NCBI GenBank assembly: GCA_019055375.1
Contig: JAHQIW010002017.1
Span: 310,001-374,000 of the forward strand
Source of the DNA: Parelaphostrongylus tenuis
Lineage: Eukaryota; Nematoda; Chromadorea; Rhabditida; Metastrongylidae
Direction of reading: 5' to 3'
DNA length: 64,000 bases
The notes under the pieces were generated by a model, which had not been told where the DNA came from, made no database searches, and was given only the letters and a program-made list of their open reading frames with translations. A program made the translations under genes and the position numbers. Shown piece by piece: positions 46,901-48,964 of the stretch; position 1 is the first letter of the stretch; each line of letters begins with the position of its first letter.

Positions 46901-48835
46901 CCGAGAGCTTCATCCTTTTATTTATGGACCACACGGAGCAGACCATTGGGTTGAGATCCGGAACCTTTGACGGCAAAATATCCTTATCCCAAAATTGTGG
47001 ATACTGCTCCTGATAGACAGATAAAAAATATTACATCAATCCTAAAATGAGCAAATTACAACACTAGCAGAACTTTTCTAGCATCCTGTAAATTCAGTGA
47101 GTTCTAGCAATACTTAAATGAGTTGAATGCATAACACATCTTCCAGAAATTTATCAACGTCGAACATTCTATCTCTTGATAGGTCTTTCTAAATTAGCTA
47201 ATAGCTAAGATTGACAAATGAAGTTTATTAGGCTACACTTCGACGTCGTCATCTCTGTGCTAACCAATAATCCGAGTCGATTGACCACAGCCCTTTGATG
47301 TTGCTGTGGCCCTCGCTTTCGAGATCATTCGAGTCAAATTTTCTTGGATGGAACAGTTTTCGAATTAGGAATCTCACTCGGCAATGATTTTATATAAGAA
47401 ATGGTTGTTCTGATACGACAATGGCTCAGTAGGTGAATTCGATGTGGTGATATATCACACTTGGAATTTACTCACTTTGTAAAGACATTTTATACAGCAC
47501 GATTATTGTTACCATCTAATACGACATACTTTTTTCTACAGCAATGCATAATGTCACCAGCCTGCATCATTATTGATCAACATTTTACCAACTAGATATA
47601 GTTCATATGAGGGTGCTCTATTCCACTCAAATCAACCTTGTGATAAATCTTATTTAGAAGACAATCATTTAAGAACAGTCGAACTTGAATTACTGCGCCT
47701 TTGAGAAAGTAGAATGTGCTGAAACTTTGGAGGATGAGGAGCTGCTTGCAATATCGGATTATTCCTTGTTTTCTTCCCAAGCCAAACACGAGATACTAAA
47801 ACACAATTTATTCAAATAGTTGACGTTTCGGCAGCTTCGCCTTTTTCAGAGCTTGGAAATTTACCTGGGTTGGAGGCTCTCGCGATCATGAAGGCGAGAC
47901 CTCCATGGCGAGGTCCAGATACTGCACTATTGTGTGGACCGGCACGTCTGGCTACTTCGAGATGGAGTAAGCCAATAACTAAATTTTTGCGTTCTGGATC
48001 TGAAAAAGGCGGAAGTGCCGAAACGTCAGCTGTTGATAAATTGTGTTGTAATACCTCATGTTTGGCTCAAGAAGAAAATAAGGAATTACTGAAGACTGTC
48101 GAGTTTGATAGACAGGAGGTCATGGTAATATCGGTTAGAGTTGATTATGCAATAAAACTGCGCTGATGGGTAGTTATTGAACGGATGCAATCGTATGTTG
48201 GCATGCGTACCCATTATGAGTATTTGTATTCATGTGGAATGTGTGAGTGGCTATTTTACGGCTCAATGCATCATAAACGCATGCAGGATCAGCTTATTTG
48301 CTTTATTACAGTCCCCTGAATATATTTATGATAGATGGTTCTTTACAGGATTCTCTAAACATGCGATTTGGAGAACAAGTGGATTCAGTAAACAAATGTG
48401 AATCAGCGATTTTGAACACTGATCAGACACAACTGTCCATTTCCACCTTGTTGAGCTGTTCGGATAAGAAATCTGCTTCCATTAACGGATTTCCGCTAAG
48501 TTCTGAATCTACTAAGACCAAAAAAGAGCAGCGAGATATCACTTCACTTACATGCACCAGTGAGTCGAAAATCATATCACCATAATCAATAGCTAAAATA
48601 AAATAGAACGCGATAGTCCACCAGTGACAGAAACTAGGTTTTTTACTATCATAGCAGAAATCTTTCAGCTGGAGAGAACCAAACGATGACCACACCGCGT
48701 AACGAAGAAGTTGAACAAACCCAGTTGACGACCACACCGCGTAATGAAGAAGTTGGGCAAAATCAGTTGGTAACCACACCGCCTAATGAAGAAGTTGATC
48801 AGTTGAATAAAACGTGGGAAGATTTGAACTTTTGA
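2342..48835 (+). CDS. very large multi-exon gene (composite model), product unidentified
   Basis: This model joins the plus-strand exons listed separately. It starts at ATG 2342 and ends at TGA 48833-48835. The first four exons (2342-2456, 2532-2600, 3386-3409, 5117-5160) total 252 nt in frame. Exons at 10054, 11029, 11966 and 15741 are each phase 0 to phase 0. The seventeen exons from 24516 to 48835 total 1887 nt, or 629 codons with the stop. Splice sites are mostly nematode-like. The predicted product is hydrophilic: charged and coiled-coil-like first, then Ser/Thr/Pro-rich, then a mixed globular segment, then three C-terminal 14-residue repeats. I do not recognise the family. It could be two adjacent genes, broken somewhere in 12-24 kb where few exons are visible, and exons are probably missing. 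Introns are full of transposons and ribozyme-bearing repeats. Confidence 0.45.
3386..5160 (+). CDS. two short exons (3386-3409 and 5117-5160)
   Basis: The first is a 24-nt exon after TCTCCTTCTAATCAG, encoding ELQNWLYK, with donor GTAGAA. The second, 44 nt long, follows CTTTCCTTCAG and encodes DYYQDRAKDPREDF with donor GTTTTA. Both take two bases from the preceding phase-1 exon, so they continue the frame begun at 2342 and close in phase 0. Their shortness makes each uncertain alone; the support is the splice-site quality and the phase chain. Between them (3410-5116) I see no other supportable exon. Confidence 0.3.
5573..5616 (-). ncRNA. hammerhead ribozyme-like motif, family A, copy 1
   Basis: Read on the minus strand: stem I GTGCAA pairs with TTGTAC over six positions. 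The core reads aTGACGA, with C3 changed to A. Stem II is GGCT/GGCC closed by a GGAA tetraloop, followed by GAA and a short near-palindrome for stem III. The flanks GACTGAACCGACAGACACC and CTCATGAAAGGCTCAAAAT recur in the other family A copies. The changed C3 and one extra base next to stem III suggest reduced or lost self-cleavage. Confidence 0.6.
5830..5865 (+). ncRNA. hammerhead ribozyme-like motif, family A, copy 2 (stem II lost)
   Basis: The intact core CTGACGA (5836-5842) follows the stem I strand GTGCA. Stem II is collapsed to GGCTC before GAA and ACATGCGT. Stem I can still pair with CTGCGT using two wobbles. The same flanks as copy 1 are present (GACTGAACTGAAAGGCACC upstream; GACAGATCTCATGAAAAG downstream). 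It lies head-to-head with copy 1, about 215 bp away. Probably inactive because stem II is deleted. Confidence 0.55.
5931..9910. other. no gene recognised; possible intron of the large gene
   Basis: Several 60-97 codon ORFs occur but show no domain, no repeat relationship and no convincing splice pattern. A short ATG frame at 9072 runs into a good donor (GGAAG|GTGAGA) and could be a first exon of something, but nothing continues it. I report nothing further here. Confidence 0.35.
9930..9970 (+). ncRNA. hammerhead ribozyme-like motif, family A, copy 3
   Basis: Stem I CCCGA (9930-9934) pairs perfectly with TCGGG (9966-9970). The core is gTGACGA (C3 changed to G). Stem II GTCT/AGAT carries a GTAG loop. 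GAA (9954-9956) leads into the perfect palindrome ACACGTGT as stem III, then A17 after GU (NUH = GUA). Only C3 departs from the consensus. The downstream sequence GGGCTGTACAAGAGCC is shared with copy 4 at 14.05 kb. Confidence 0.7.
10054..10116 (+). CDS. exon of the large plus-strand gene
   Basis: A strong acceptor (CCCAAATTTTCAG) precedes 21 codons, LLPPAMPASPKTGNSKKAESR, which end at CGA|GTTTGT, a donor form common in nematodes. The exon is phase 0 on both sides, compatible with the exon ending at 5160 and with 11029. The composition (Pro, Ser, Lys) resembles the low-complexity parts of the later exons. Confidence 0.45.
11029..11199 (+). CDS. helical exon of the large plus-strand gene
   Basis: The frame stays open for 57 codons, phase 0 to phase 0, beginning FERTKEKRFDSAVILTEKLI and containing HAGLNSEMLNKALLQKLKID before a Lys-rich end and donor AAA|GTCTAC. 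The residue pattern is amphipathic-helical. The acceptor (GATAACAG) is poor, so the left edge may lie elsewhere. No family recognised. Confidence 0.45.
11569..11688 (+). CDS. exon of the large plus-strand gene, left edge uncertain
   Basis: The frame includes MSRRSKRLQMICNNRYISED and ends MEFFTDDKSNLIELTALQ before donor CAG|GTCACG in phase 0. The frame extends upstream of the Met, so the true acceptor is not fixed; CTACTTTTTCCATGAG is the best pyrimidine-rich candidate. The next exon, at 11966, starts in phase 0, consistent with this end. The opposite strand has an 89-codon ORF that I regard as its shadow. Confidence 0.4.
11966..12046 (+). CDS. Ser-rich exon of the large plus-strand gene
   Basis: The acceptor ACTATTGCTTTAG opens 27 codons, HKSLSWMTSTSNDAHLLGSS plus GNGSSKQ, and closes at CAG|GTATGAG, a consensus donor. 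Phase is 0 to 0. Both splice sites are good and the length is a multiple of three. The intron that follows was entered by a mariner element. Confidence 0.5.
12172..12660 (+). mobile_element. mariner transposon remnant (5' end with N-terminal transposase)
   Basis: A terminal repeat starting TAGGTTGGAAAGGAAGTTC matches the ends of the mariner copy at 23.4-24.0 kb. From ATG 12322 a 100-codon frame runs to TAG 12619-12621, interrupted once by a TAG where the family has Trp. Diagnostic words are the helix-turn-helix-region block FNAGKLDLEDKPRSGRPTKL and the following NDEDLISSLEDESSSSAREL. The catalytic DDE part and the 3' repeat are missing. It sits in an intron of the plus-strand gene and cannot transpose on its own. 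Confidence 0.85.
13459..13620 (-). mobile_element. 3'-end fragment of an RTE-type retrotransposon
   Basis: This segment aligns with the 3' end of the RTE copy at 29.86-30.0 kb. Shared words in plus-strand order include CGTATCACC, CGTTGATCGTC, a stretch around CTTCCATTTTT, then GTGCAAGAGTAG against GTGCGAGAGTAG, and ATTCATTGAGCAACAC against ATTCGCTGAGCATCAC. It is a 5'-truncated insertion, as expected for target-primed retrotransposition. Confidence 0.6.
14029..14055 (+). ncRNA. hammerhead ribozyme-like motif, family A, copy 4 (degenerate)
   Basis: The core is shortened to CTGAGA. Stem II is reduced to GGTC, followed by GAA, ACACATGT and ATCGGG. Downstream GGGCTGTACAAGAGCC and ACCACATGACATGTTGG match copy 3, so homology is clear although the fold is broken. 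Confidence 0.5.
14110..15740. other. no gene recognised
   Basis: AT-rich, with scattered short ORFs and no repeat family or exon I can support. Confidence 0.35.
15741..15821 (+). CDS. possible coiled-coil exon
   Basis: These 27 open codons, containing RLKEYLQNEDKATWERTSAE followed by LDILNH, end at CAT|GTCAGC. The length is 81 nt, phase 0 to 0, compatible with neighbouring exons of the large gene. The acceptor is weak (TTTGAAAG), so the left edge is doubtful. The heptad-like spacing of Leu, Ile and Trp with charged residues suggests a helix. Confidence 0.3.
16908..16985. repeat. (TA)n microsatellite
   Basis: About 38 uninterrupted TA units. The minus-strand 70-codon ORF across it (Ile-Tyr repeats) is an artefact of the repeat. 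Confidence 0.95.
17431..17592 (+). CDS. doubtful exon candidate
   Basis: An ATG frame starting MLGKKSSARSTKINQVDVTT stays open to SRAG and meets a donor-like GCTG|GTAAAC. The basic, polar composition resembles the large gene, but there is no upstream splice support and an RTE fragment begins just downstream. Confidence 0.2.
17625..17735 (-). mobile_element. 5'-end fragment related to the RTE element at 33.1 kb
   Basis: Plus-strand words GGCGCCACGTAGTCTCGCG, ACTAACCGG and GAGATCCGTGG correspond in order to GCGCCACGTGCTCGCGC, ACTAACCGG and GAGATCCGTGG at 33119-33177, the 5' leader of the full RTE copy. No coding part follows, so a 5' leader without its body is present here. Confidence 0.6.
17740..19860. 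other. no gene recognised
   Basis: Only short ORFs. A minus-strand 85-codon frame at 18867-19124 looks slightly protein-like (starts MTEMLKKSDELFQC) but has no domain or splice support. Confidence 0.3.
19928..19970 (-). ncRNA. hammerhead ribozyme-like motif, family A, copy 5
   Basis: Minus strand: the full core CTGATGA (19964-19958) is followed by stem II AGCT/GGCT with a GAAA tetraloop, then AAA where GAA is required (G12 to A), stem III ATACGTGT, A17, and stem I GTGCCG with TAGCAC (GTGC/GCAC pairs). Shared flanks are CACACCGTGC upstream and CACCTCATGAAAGGC downstream. One core change from consensus. Confidence 0.6.
20376..20430. repeat. (TCTA)n and (TA)n microsatellite
   Basis: Imperfect TCTA/TTTC units followed by a short TATATATA run. 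Confidence 0.8.
20600..22380. other. no gene recognised
   Basis: No exon, RNA gene or repeat family that I could tie to another copy in the window. Confidence 0.35.
22384..22615 (+). mobile_element. tRNA-derived SINE, family 3
   Basis: The head CTTGGCCGAGTGATTGTGAT resembles the A box and D arm of a Leu/Ser-type tRNA. Further on come GACTATCCTCGAGATTG, then a tail GAATTGAATGCTAGAACTAC, the short word GGCACAGTGAAAAA and GAGACGGATCAA. The same order recurs at nine or so other places in the window on both strands. Non-coding; the 73-codon minus-strand ORF here is incidental. Confidence 0.75.
23131..23300 (+). mobile_element. tRNA-derived SINE, family 1, copy 1
   Basis: The tRNA-like head reads GCCTCTGGGGTGTCGTGGTA, with a B box GGGTTCAACTCC about 35 nt later. 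The body has TAGGTATATATGGAATGTCA and CTGCAAAATCGCAGTAAAAA. It is the same head and body as 24256-24430. Confidence 0.7.
23405..23973 (-). mobile_element. internally deleted mariner element with C-terminal transposase
   Basis: The minus strand encodes the C-terminal third of a mariner transposase: a segment with GHRKRALFQQDNAK (second catalytic Asp within QQD), then frame-damaged sequence, then AFQEFFDLKPKEWYFDQIRK and LVKRWQKVVINDGLNFED with its natural stop at 23485-23487. Terminal repeats are TAGGTTAGAAAAAAGTTCCC at 23406 and the inverse of TTAGGTTGGAAAGAAAATTT near 23953-23973. The 5' leader joins directly to the C-terminal part, so roughly the first two thirds of the coding region is deleted. 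It abuts a family 1 SINE. Confidence 0.8.
23787..24347 (+). repeat. 281-bp tandem duplication
   Basis: The block from CTGAAACAAAGCGCGCTTTC at 23787 recurs at 24068. The period is 281 bp and the copies look identical over the whole unit. Each unit carries mariner 5'-end sequence plus the tRNA-like head of a family 1 SINE. The duplicated 65-residue frame is therefore not a gene. Identity implies a recent event or an assembly artefact. Confidence 0.9.
23975..24067 (+). mobile_element. tRNA-derived SINE, family 1, copy 2 (head only)
   Basis: The head GGTGCCTCGGTGATGTAGTG has an A box, and the B box GGGTTCAAATCCC matches the Pol III consensus. It stops at TTTTTGCCCC, where the second unit of the tandem duplication begins, so the body is missing. 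Confidence 0.7.
24256..24430 (+). mobile_element. tRNA-derived SINE, family 1, copy 3
   Basis: The head is identical to copy 2, with B box GGGTTCAAATCCC and the closing words TTTGAGGCCGAG that pair with the GCCTCGG start. The body continues CTAGGTGTATATGAAACATC and GCTGCAAAATAACAGTAAAA, matching copy 1. Confidence 0.75.
24516..26055 (+). CDS. exons 24516-24532 and 25962-26055 of the large gene
   Basis: A 17-nt microexon (FYHLH plus two bases) lies between the strong acceptor AATTTTCTTTCAG and donor GTAAGAA. The next exon, after GATAGCTTCAG, completes the Ser codon and encodes SQQSSQSDDVNLQERVKEMH then EQVGTLSSLTT before donor ACG|GTAAGG. It looks like a short coiled coil. Phases join exactly, and the end (phase 0) fits 28806. 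The microexon is less certain than the larger one. From 24533 to 25961 I see nothing else. Confidence 0.5.
27250..28330. repeat. dispersed repeat family R4, several modules
   Basis: Repeated small modules built around words such as GCGCTATAGCACTAAAAATA, ACGCTGTAGCAAAGAAAAAA, GCGCTACAGCAACGATAAAA and AATACAGCGCTTTGC, each followed by TTTTCCAAAA-like runs. The same words occur at 43.8-44.6, 48.9-50.6, 56.2-57.0, 58.4 and 63.4-63.8 kb. The 95- and 96-codon ORFs inside are incidental. Confidence 0.5.
28806..28917 (+). CDS. charged coiled-coil exon
   Basis: After GACATGGTCTTTAG, 37 codons plus one base: SKFPSLPTAVVIQRKDSEDE, then KKSGTQRDEDRERDEWL, ending at G|GTAAAA. Starts in phase 0, matching 26055, and leaves one base that forms Glu with AG of the next exon. 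The RDEDRERDE run is a charged helix of the sort found in long coiled coils. Confidence 0.6.
29108..29178 (+). CDS. charged helix exon
   Basis: The acceptor AATTACATTAG is followed by 71 nt encoding (E)LDVKKAEDEKQRKDREREKE then AKE, and a consensus donor GAG|GTAAGA. Almost every residue is charged, typical of a single alpha-helix or coiled coil. The phase chain with 28917 and 29399 is exact. Confidence 0.65.
29399..29464 (+). CDS. exon upstream of the RTE-bearing intron
   Basis: The acceptor TTCATTTCCAG opens 22 codons, KAAAALVALPLGAPPTYAES plus KK, ending AAG|GTTAGA. Phase is 0 to 0. It continues the charged helix into an Ala/Pro linker. The 4-kb intron that follows holds the RTE element in antisense orientation; the next exon resumes at 33445 in the same phase. 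Confidence 0.65.
29835..33170 (-). mobile_element. RTE-clade non-LTR retrotransposon, decayed, near full length
   Basis: Minus strand, about 3.3 kb. An N-terminal leader peptide starts near 32871. The AP endonuclease domain is at 32.67-31.9 kb, with RYDVIGLAATRR, GEELFLETCDSRGVGGV, VIVGDSNAKIGQRR, RWTWESPN and a DHILVN block. The reverse transcriptase at 31.1-30.5 kb has RRGVRQDDTISPKLF and the catalytic FADDIVLI near 30665. The C-terminal block around WAVHLMRF and DQRDFRWRVI is near 30.1-29.85 kb. Several frameshifts and stops (for example TAG for Trp in the C-terminal block) break the single ORF into pieces. It is inserted antisense in an intron of the plus-strand gene, so it is probably immobile but could be a splicing or antisense burden. 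Confidence 0.9.
33445..33733 (+). CDS. three small exons (33445-33493, 33563-33609, 33692-33733)
   Basis: The acceptors are AAAACTTTTCTTAG, TTCTGTTTTTAG and TCCATTTCCAG. The donors are GTAAGC, GTGAGA and GTAAGT, all near consensus. The exons encode DVVLASNVMTNNRPQT, PQLPGHEALTKKSSDS and LDHSKQSASTAPLQ, with phases 0-1, 1-0 and 0-0. Introns are only 69 and 82 bp. This run of three matching splice pairs is the strongest evidence for a real gene here. The composition moves toward the Ser/Thr-rich region. Confidence 0.8.
33885..34060 (+). repeat. hammerhead-bearing repeat, family B, copy 1
   Basis: About 175 bp aligned with 36688-36850. It opens with a hairpin (GGTGATGG ... CCATCACC enclosing AGTGT/ACACT), continues through CTCCCTCCTTGCTACAATGC and TAATGTGGGGCGGGGGTCA, then the ribozyme, and ends GCGTACCAACCTCGTTTAGG. 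It lies in sense orientation in the intron between 33733 and 34636. No tRNA boxes and no coding potential. Confidence 0.8.
33980..34028 (+). ncRNA. hammerhead ribozyme, family B, copy 1 (all core bases present)
   Basis: Stem I GGGTCA (33980-33985) pairs with TGGCCC (34023-34028), six pairs with one G-U. Core CTGACGA is at 33986-33992. Stem II GGAGG/CCTCC is five perfect pairs with loop CCGAAA. GAA is at 34009-34011. Stem III is the ten-base palindrome ACACCGGTGT, and A17 follows U16.1 (cleavage triplet GUA). All invariant hammerhead nucleotides are present. The very short stem III is typical of metazoan and retroelement hammerheads, which often work best as dimers. Confidence 0.85.
34636..35061 (+). 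CDS. Ser/Thr/Pro-rich exon of the large gene
   Basis: The longest exon: 142 codons, phase 0 to 0, after acceptor AATTTTCAG and before AAG|GTGCAT. It starts TRVTTPSISTTQNESRVELS, passes through KLADLTILAPQSMPSNPAPK and a GRRSPSRTSNKIAGN segment, and ends in poly-Ser (MVRSLSSSSIS) before KTHTDTESKLETAK. The composition indicates a disordered region with likely phosphorylation sites (RRSPS). No domain recognised. The 81-codon minus-strand ORF is a shadow. Confidence 0.75.
35265..35715. mobile_element. MITE-like element with long terminal inverted repeats
   Basis: Left arm words GCGCATTTTTTTGC, TATTTTGGTATAC, TTGCCTATATTTG, TAAGATAGAGCTG and GAAGAGTAAATTCGCTCA recur in reverse complement and order on the right (ending near 35692), for example TGAGCGAATCTACTCTTC, AGCTCCATCTTA, AAGTATAGGCATG, GTACTAAAATG and AAAATGCGC. 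The arms are about 90-100 bp, the centre about 230 bp, and there is no coding. It lies in an intron of the large gene. Confidence 0.75.
36026..36325 (-). mobile_element. tRNA-derived SINE, family 3, minus copy
   Basis: Plus-strand reading begins with the inverse tail GCGGATCCCAGTACTTCTAG, then CATTCCATTC, and further on AAGCCAGGCTATGGCGC, the inverse of the GCCACAGCCAGGCTA block. The head is eroded. Confidence 0.6.
36365..36510 (-). mobile_element. tRNA-derived SINE, family 3, truncated minus copy
   Basis: Inverse tail GCGGATTCCACTACTTTTAG, then CTTTTTCTTGAACG, TTGCAATCTCGAGGGTAGCC and TGGCTGTGGCATC. It stops before the tRNA-like head. Confidence 0.6.
36688..36850 (+). repeat. hammerhead-bearing repeat, family B, copy 2
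   Basis: Aligned over about 165 bp with 33885-34060, including a starting hairpin (GTGATGA/TCATCAC), CTCCTTGCTACAATGCAACC, TTTATGTGGGGCGTGG, the ribozyme, and ATACCAACCTCGTTTAGG. Same orientation, about 2.8 kb downstream, in the next long intron. Confidence 0.8.
36775..36823 (+). ncRNA. hammerhead ribozyme, family B, copy 2 (all core bases present)
   Basis: Stem I GGATCA pairs with TGGCCC with one mismatch. Core CTGACGA is at 36781-36787. Stem II GGAGG/CCTCC has loop GCGAAA. GAA is at 36804-36806. Stem III is the palindrome ACACGCGTGT, then A17. Compared with copy 1, the two central bases of the palindrome and one loop base differ while pairing is kept. Paired or fold-neutral changes of that kind suggest selection for structure or a recent active source. 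Confidence 0.85.
37350..37632 (+). mobile_element. tRNA-derived SINE, family 2
   Basis: A tRNA-like head: GCGCTGTGGCGCAGTAGTTA gives an A box matching TRGYNNANNNG, and GATGGTTCGATCTC is a near-perfect B box. The body has CTCGATACAGCGGTGAGGCC, CGAGTCACTGTAGAGGCC and GAATGCATGGCGCATCCCTC, as in 46621-46925. It is in an intron of the large gene. Confidence 0.8.
38108..38344 (-). pseudogene. protein-like minus-strand ORF, unidentified
   Basis: A 78-codon frame with a natural-looking residue mix (contains FVKIKVEIAQYHLFYAVGTG and FIVPELKKAYQENEIYPAVM). After a stop the frame stays protein-like for about 30 more codons (around CFWMPSYKTQ). It may be a gene fragment or decayed transposon piece. The opposite strand is also open, so either could be the shadow. 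Confidence 0.2.
39228..39512 (+). mobile_element. tRNA-derived SINE, family 3
   Basis: Head GGGTGCCGTGGCCAAGTGTT; then GAACGCCACAGCCAGGCTAT; tail GTTGAATGTTAGAAGTACTG, GCAGTAAAAAAAAACACTGT and GAAGACGGATC. Same block order as the 53449 and 63183 copies. Confidence 0.75.
40841..40895 (+). CDS. exon of the large gene
   Basis: The acceptor TTGTTGCTTTTAG opens 18 codons, PTLLQFVDKDCLQCFRPA, plus one base before GTTTTC. It starts in phase 0 (from 35061), and its last G joins TA of the exon at 42157 to give Val. The residues are more hydrophobic than in earlier exons, suggesting the start of a folded domain. Confidence 0.55.
41150..41340 (+). promoter_or_regulatory. TATA box and poly(A)-signal pair, possible solo LTR or promoter
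   Basis: CTCGTATAAAAGAGC near 41163 is followed about 150 bp later by AATAAATACT. The spacing recalls a retroelement terminal repeat or a compact promoter, but there is no matching second copy in the window. Confidence 0.2.
41841..42135 (-). mobile_element. tRNA-derived SINE, family 3, minus copy
   Basis: Inverse tail GTGGATCCCAGCACTTCTAG and CATTCAATTCG at the left; inverse of a tRNA-like head at the right (minus strand GGCGGCTCAAGTGTAGTCAA then GTGGTTAATAAAC). It ends about 20 bp before the acceptor of the 42157 exon. Confidence 0.55.
42157..42344 (+). CDS. exon of the large gene, folded-domain segment
   Basis: After CCAATTTTTTGAAGGCAG, 188 nt encode (V)VPHEAYFSIAWDESNDLDR, AKLILQYINLESIGDMYFTV and LLQHHGILPCQFNHLRSILK, then TSP, ending CCT|GTATTT. 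The mix of aliphatic and polar residues is that of a globular helical domain. Phase is 1 in and 0 out, joining 40895 and 43401 correctly. An alternative donor three codons later is possible. Family not recognised. Confidence 0.6.
43401..43470 (+). CDS. exon of the large gene with hydrophobic helix
   Basis: The acceptor CACTACCAATCTCAG opens 70 nt, VAFVIAMAVVVHKLSTKFRE then SLR, with strong donor A|GTGAGT. The ten hydrophobic residues could be a buried helix; they are too short for a firm transmembrane call. Phase is 0 in, 1 out. Confidence 0.55.
43564..43717 (+). CDS. exon of the large gene
   Basis: The acceptor CGCCCTTTTTTAG opens 154 nt: (T)ENDETARSDQSTNADPLYF, SKSDISHAEPIEVRIERPWH, TLSHLDKIWCY, ending AG|GTGTGC in phase 2. 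An earlier donor (GAA|GTGAGG at 43659) is also good, but only the later one keeps phase with the next exon at 45087, where A completes Arg. Alternative splicing is possible. Confidence 0.55.
43815..44560. repeat. dispersed repeat family R4
   Basis: Contains GTCAGTAATCACTCGGTAGC at 43830 and CAGTAATCATTCGATAGGG about 297 bp later. Between them are CTCTGGCTACAGC, CACGTCACCAG and GATGGCGCTGTAGGAAAAAT. The right half (GGGCGAGGCGATCGATC, TCTCTACACATTCATATGC) matches 50280-50450. No coding potential. Confidence 0.55.
45087..45135 (+). CDS. exon of the large gene
   Basis: The acceptor CCATTTTCTAG opens 49 nt, (R)KALAERTEKHTVTDDE, ending GAG|GTCAGT. One base completes the Arg codon begun at 43717; phase 0 out. 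Charged and helical. Confidence 0.55.
45678..46045 (-). mobile_element. tRNA-derived SINE, family 3, minus copy flanked by (TA)n
   Basis: (TA)n tracts flank the element at 45680-45730 and 46000-46040. The SINE itself is about 45772-45996: inverse tail GCGGATCCCACTACTTCTAG, TCTCGAGAATAGCCTGGCCG, and inverse head ACAACCACTCGGCCACAGCG. The 101-codon minus-strand ORF is SINE sequence. Confidence 0.75.
46216..46284 (+). CDS. exon of the large gene
   Basis: The acceptor AAAGGTTTTCAG opens 23 codons, PILNFVWKKTPCGATSALAD plus AHQ, ending CAG|GTAGCG. Phase is 0 to 0, between 45135 and 48349. Confidence 0.6.
46450..46615 (+). repeat. short repeat shared with 52340-52455
   Basis: TTTGAGTGCGTCTACGGTAA, TGTAGTGAGTAGCCGA and the upstream CACGTTTCAGCTGTAATTAT parallel TCTGAGCTCGCCTACGGTAA, AGTAGTGAGTATCCGA and CGTTTCCACCGTAATTTT at 52340-52420. 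Probably pieces of a Tc1/mariner-type element or a nested unknown repeat. Confidence 0.45.
46621..46925 (+). mobile_element. tRNA-derived SINE, family 2
   Basis: Head AGCGCATGTGGCGCAGTGGG with A box TGGCGCAGTGG and degraded B box GGTTTGATGTC. Body TTGTCTGGGAGGATAAGCAG, ACTCGATCCAGCGGGAGGCC, CGAATGCATGGCGCATCCCT and a CGCCGAGAGCTTCATCCTTT end, shared with 1-330 and 37350-37632. Confidence 0.8.
47793..48055. repeat. inverted pair of Penelope-type hammerhead-like motifs
   Basis: Left arm (minus strand): CTGAAAAAGGCGAAGCTGCC, GAAACGTCAAC, then AATAAATTGTG. Right arm (plus, from 48000): CTGAAAAAGGCGGAAGTGCC, GAAACGTCAGC, then AAATTGTGTTG. Each has GAA, a minimal ACGT stem III and C17 (GUC). The arms are about 60 bp and 150 bp apart. 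The core has A where G8 should be in both copies, so activity is doubtful. The arrangement resembles the terminal motifs described for Penelope-like elements, but no reverse transcriptase or GIY-YIG nuclease is present nearby. Confidence 0.5.
48349..48559 (+). CDS. penultimate exon of the large gene
   Basis: The acceptor GGTTCTTTACAG opens 211 nt in phase 0: DSLNMRFGEQVDSVNKCESA, ILNTDQTQLSISTLLSCSDK, KSASINGFPLSSESTKTKKE and on to TSLTC. The consensus donor CCA|GTGAGT leaves phase 1. An earlier acceptor (TTTATTACAG at 48311) would add about 13 residues. Polar, Ser/Thr-rich tail region. Confidence 0.65.
48669..48835 (+). CDS. last exon of the large gene with three 14-residue repeats
   Basis: The acceptor AGAAATCTTTCAG opens 167 nt to TGA. 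After GENQT come MTTPRNEEVEQTQL, TTTPRNEEVGQNQL and VTTPPNEEVDQL, then NKTWEDLNF and the stop. The repeat unit is 42 nt. Two bases complete the Thr codon split from 48559. Acidic, disordered C-terminus. No clear AATAAA within 100 bp downstream. Confidence 0.7.
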
Positions 48836-48964
48836 AAGTTAGCGATTTAATGGTTCTGATGTGTGGTTGTTCTATAGATAAGAGTTGAGTTATAAGGTAG
48901 AAAAAGTGGTTTCTTACTGATTAGGAGGGAACAAATGAAAATCGATCTCATTTGCTAGAGAAGA

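Noticed and set aside
47870..48166. 98-codon plus-strand ORF
   Set aside because: It runs through the inverted Penelope-type arm and has no splice or domain support, although part of it (after 48030) could still be an undetected exon.
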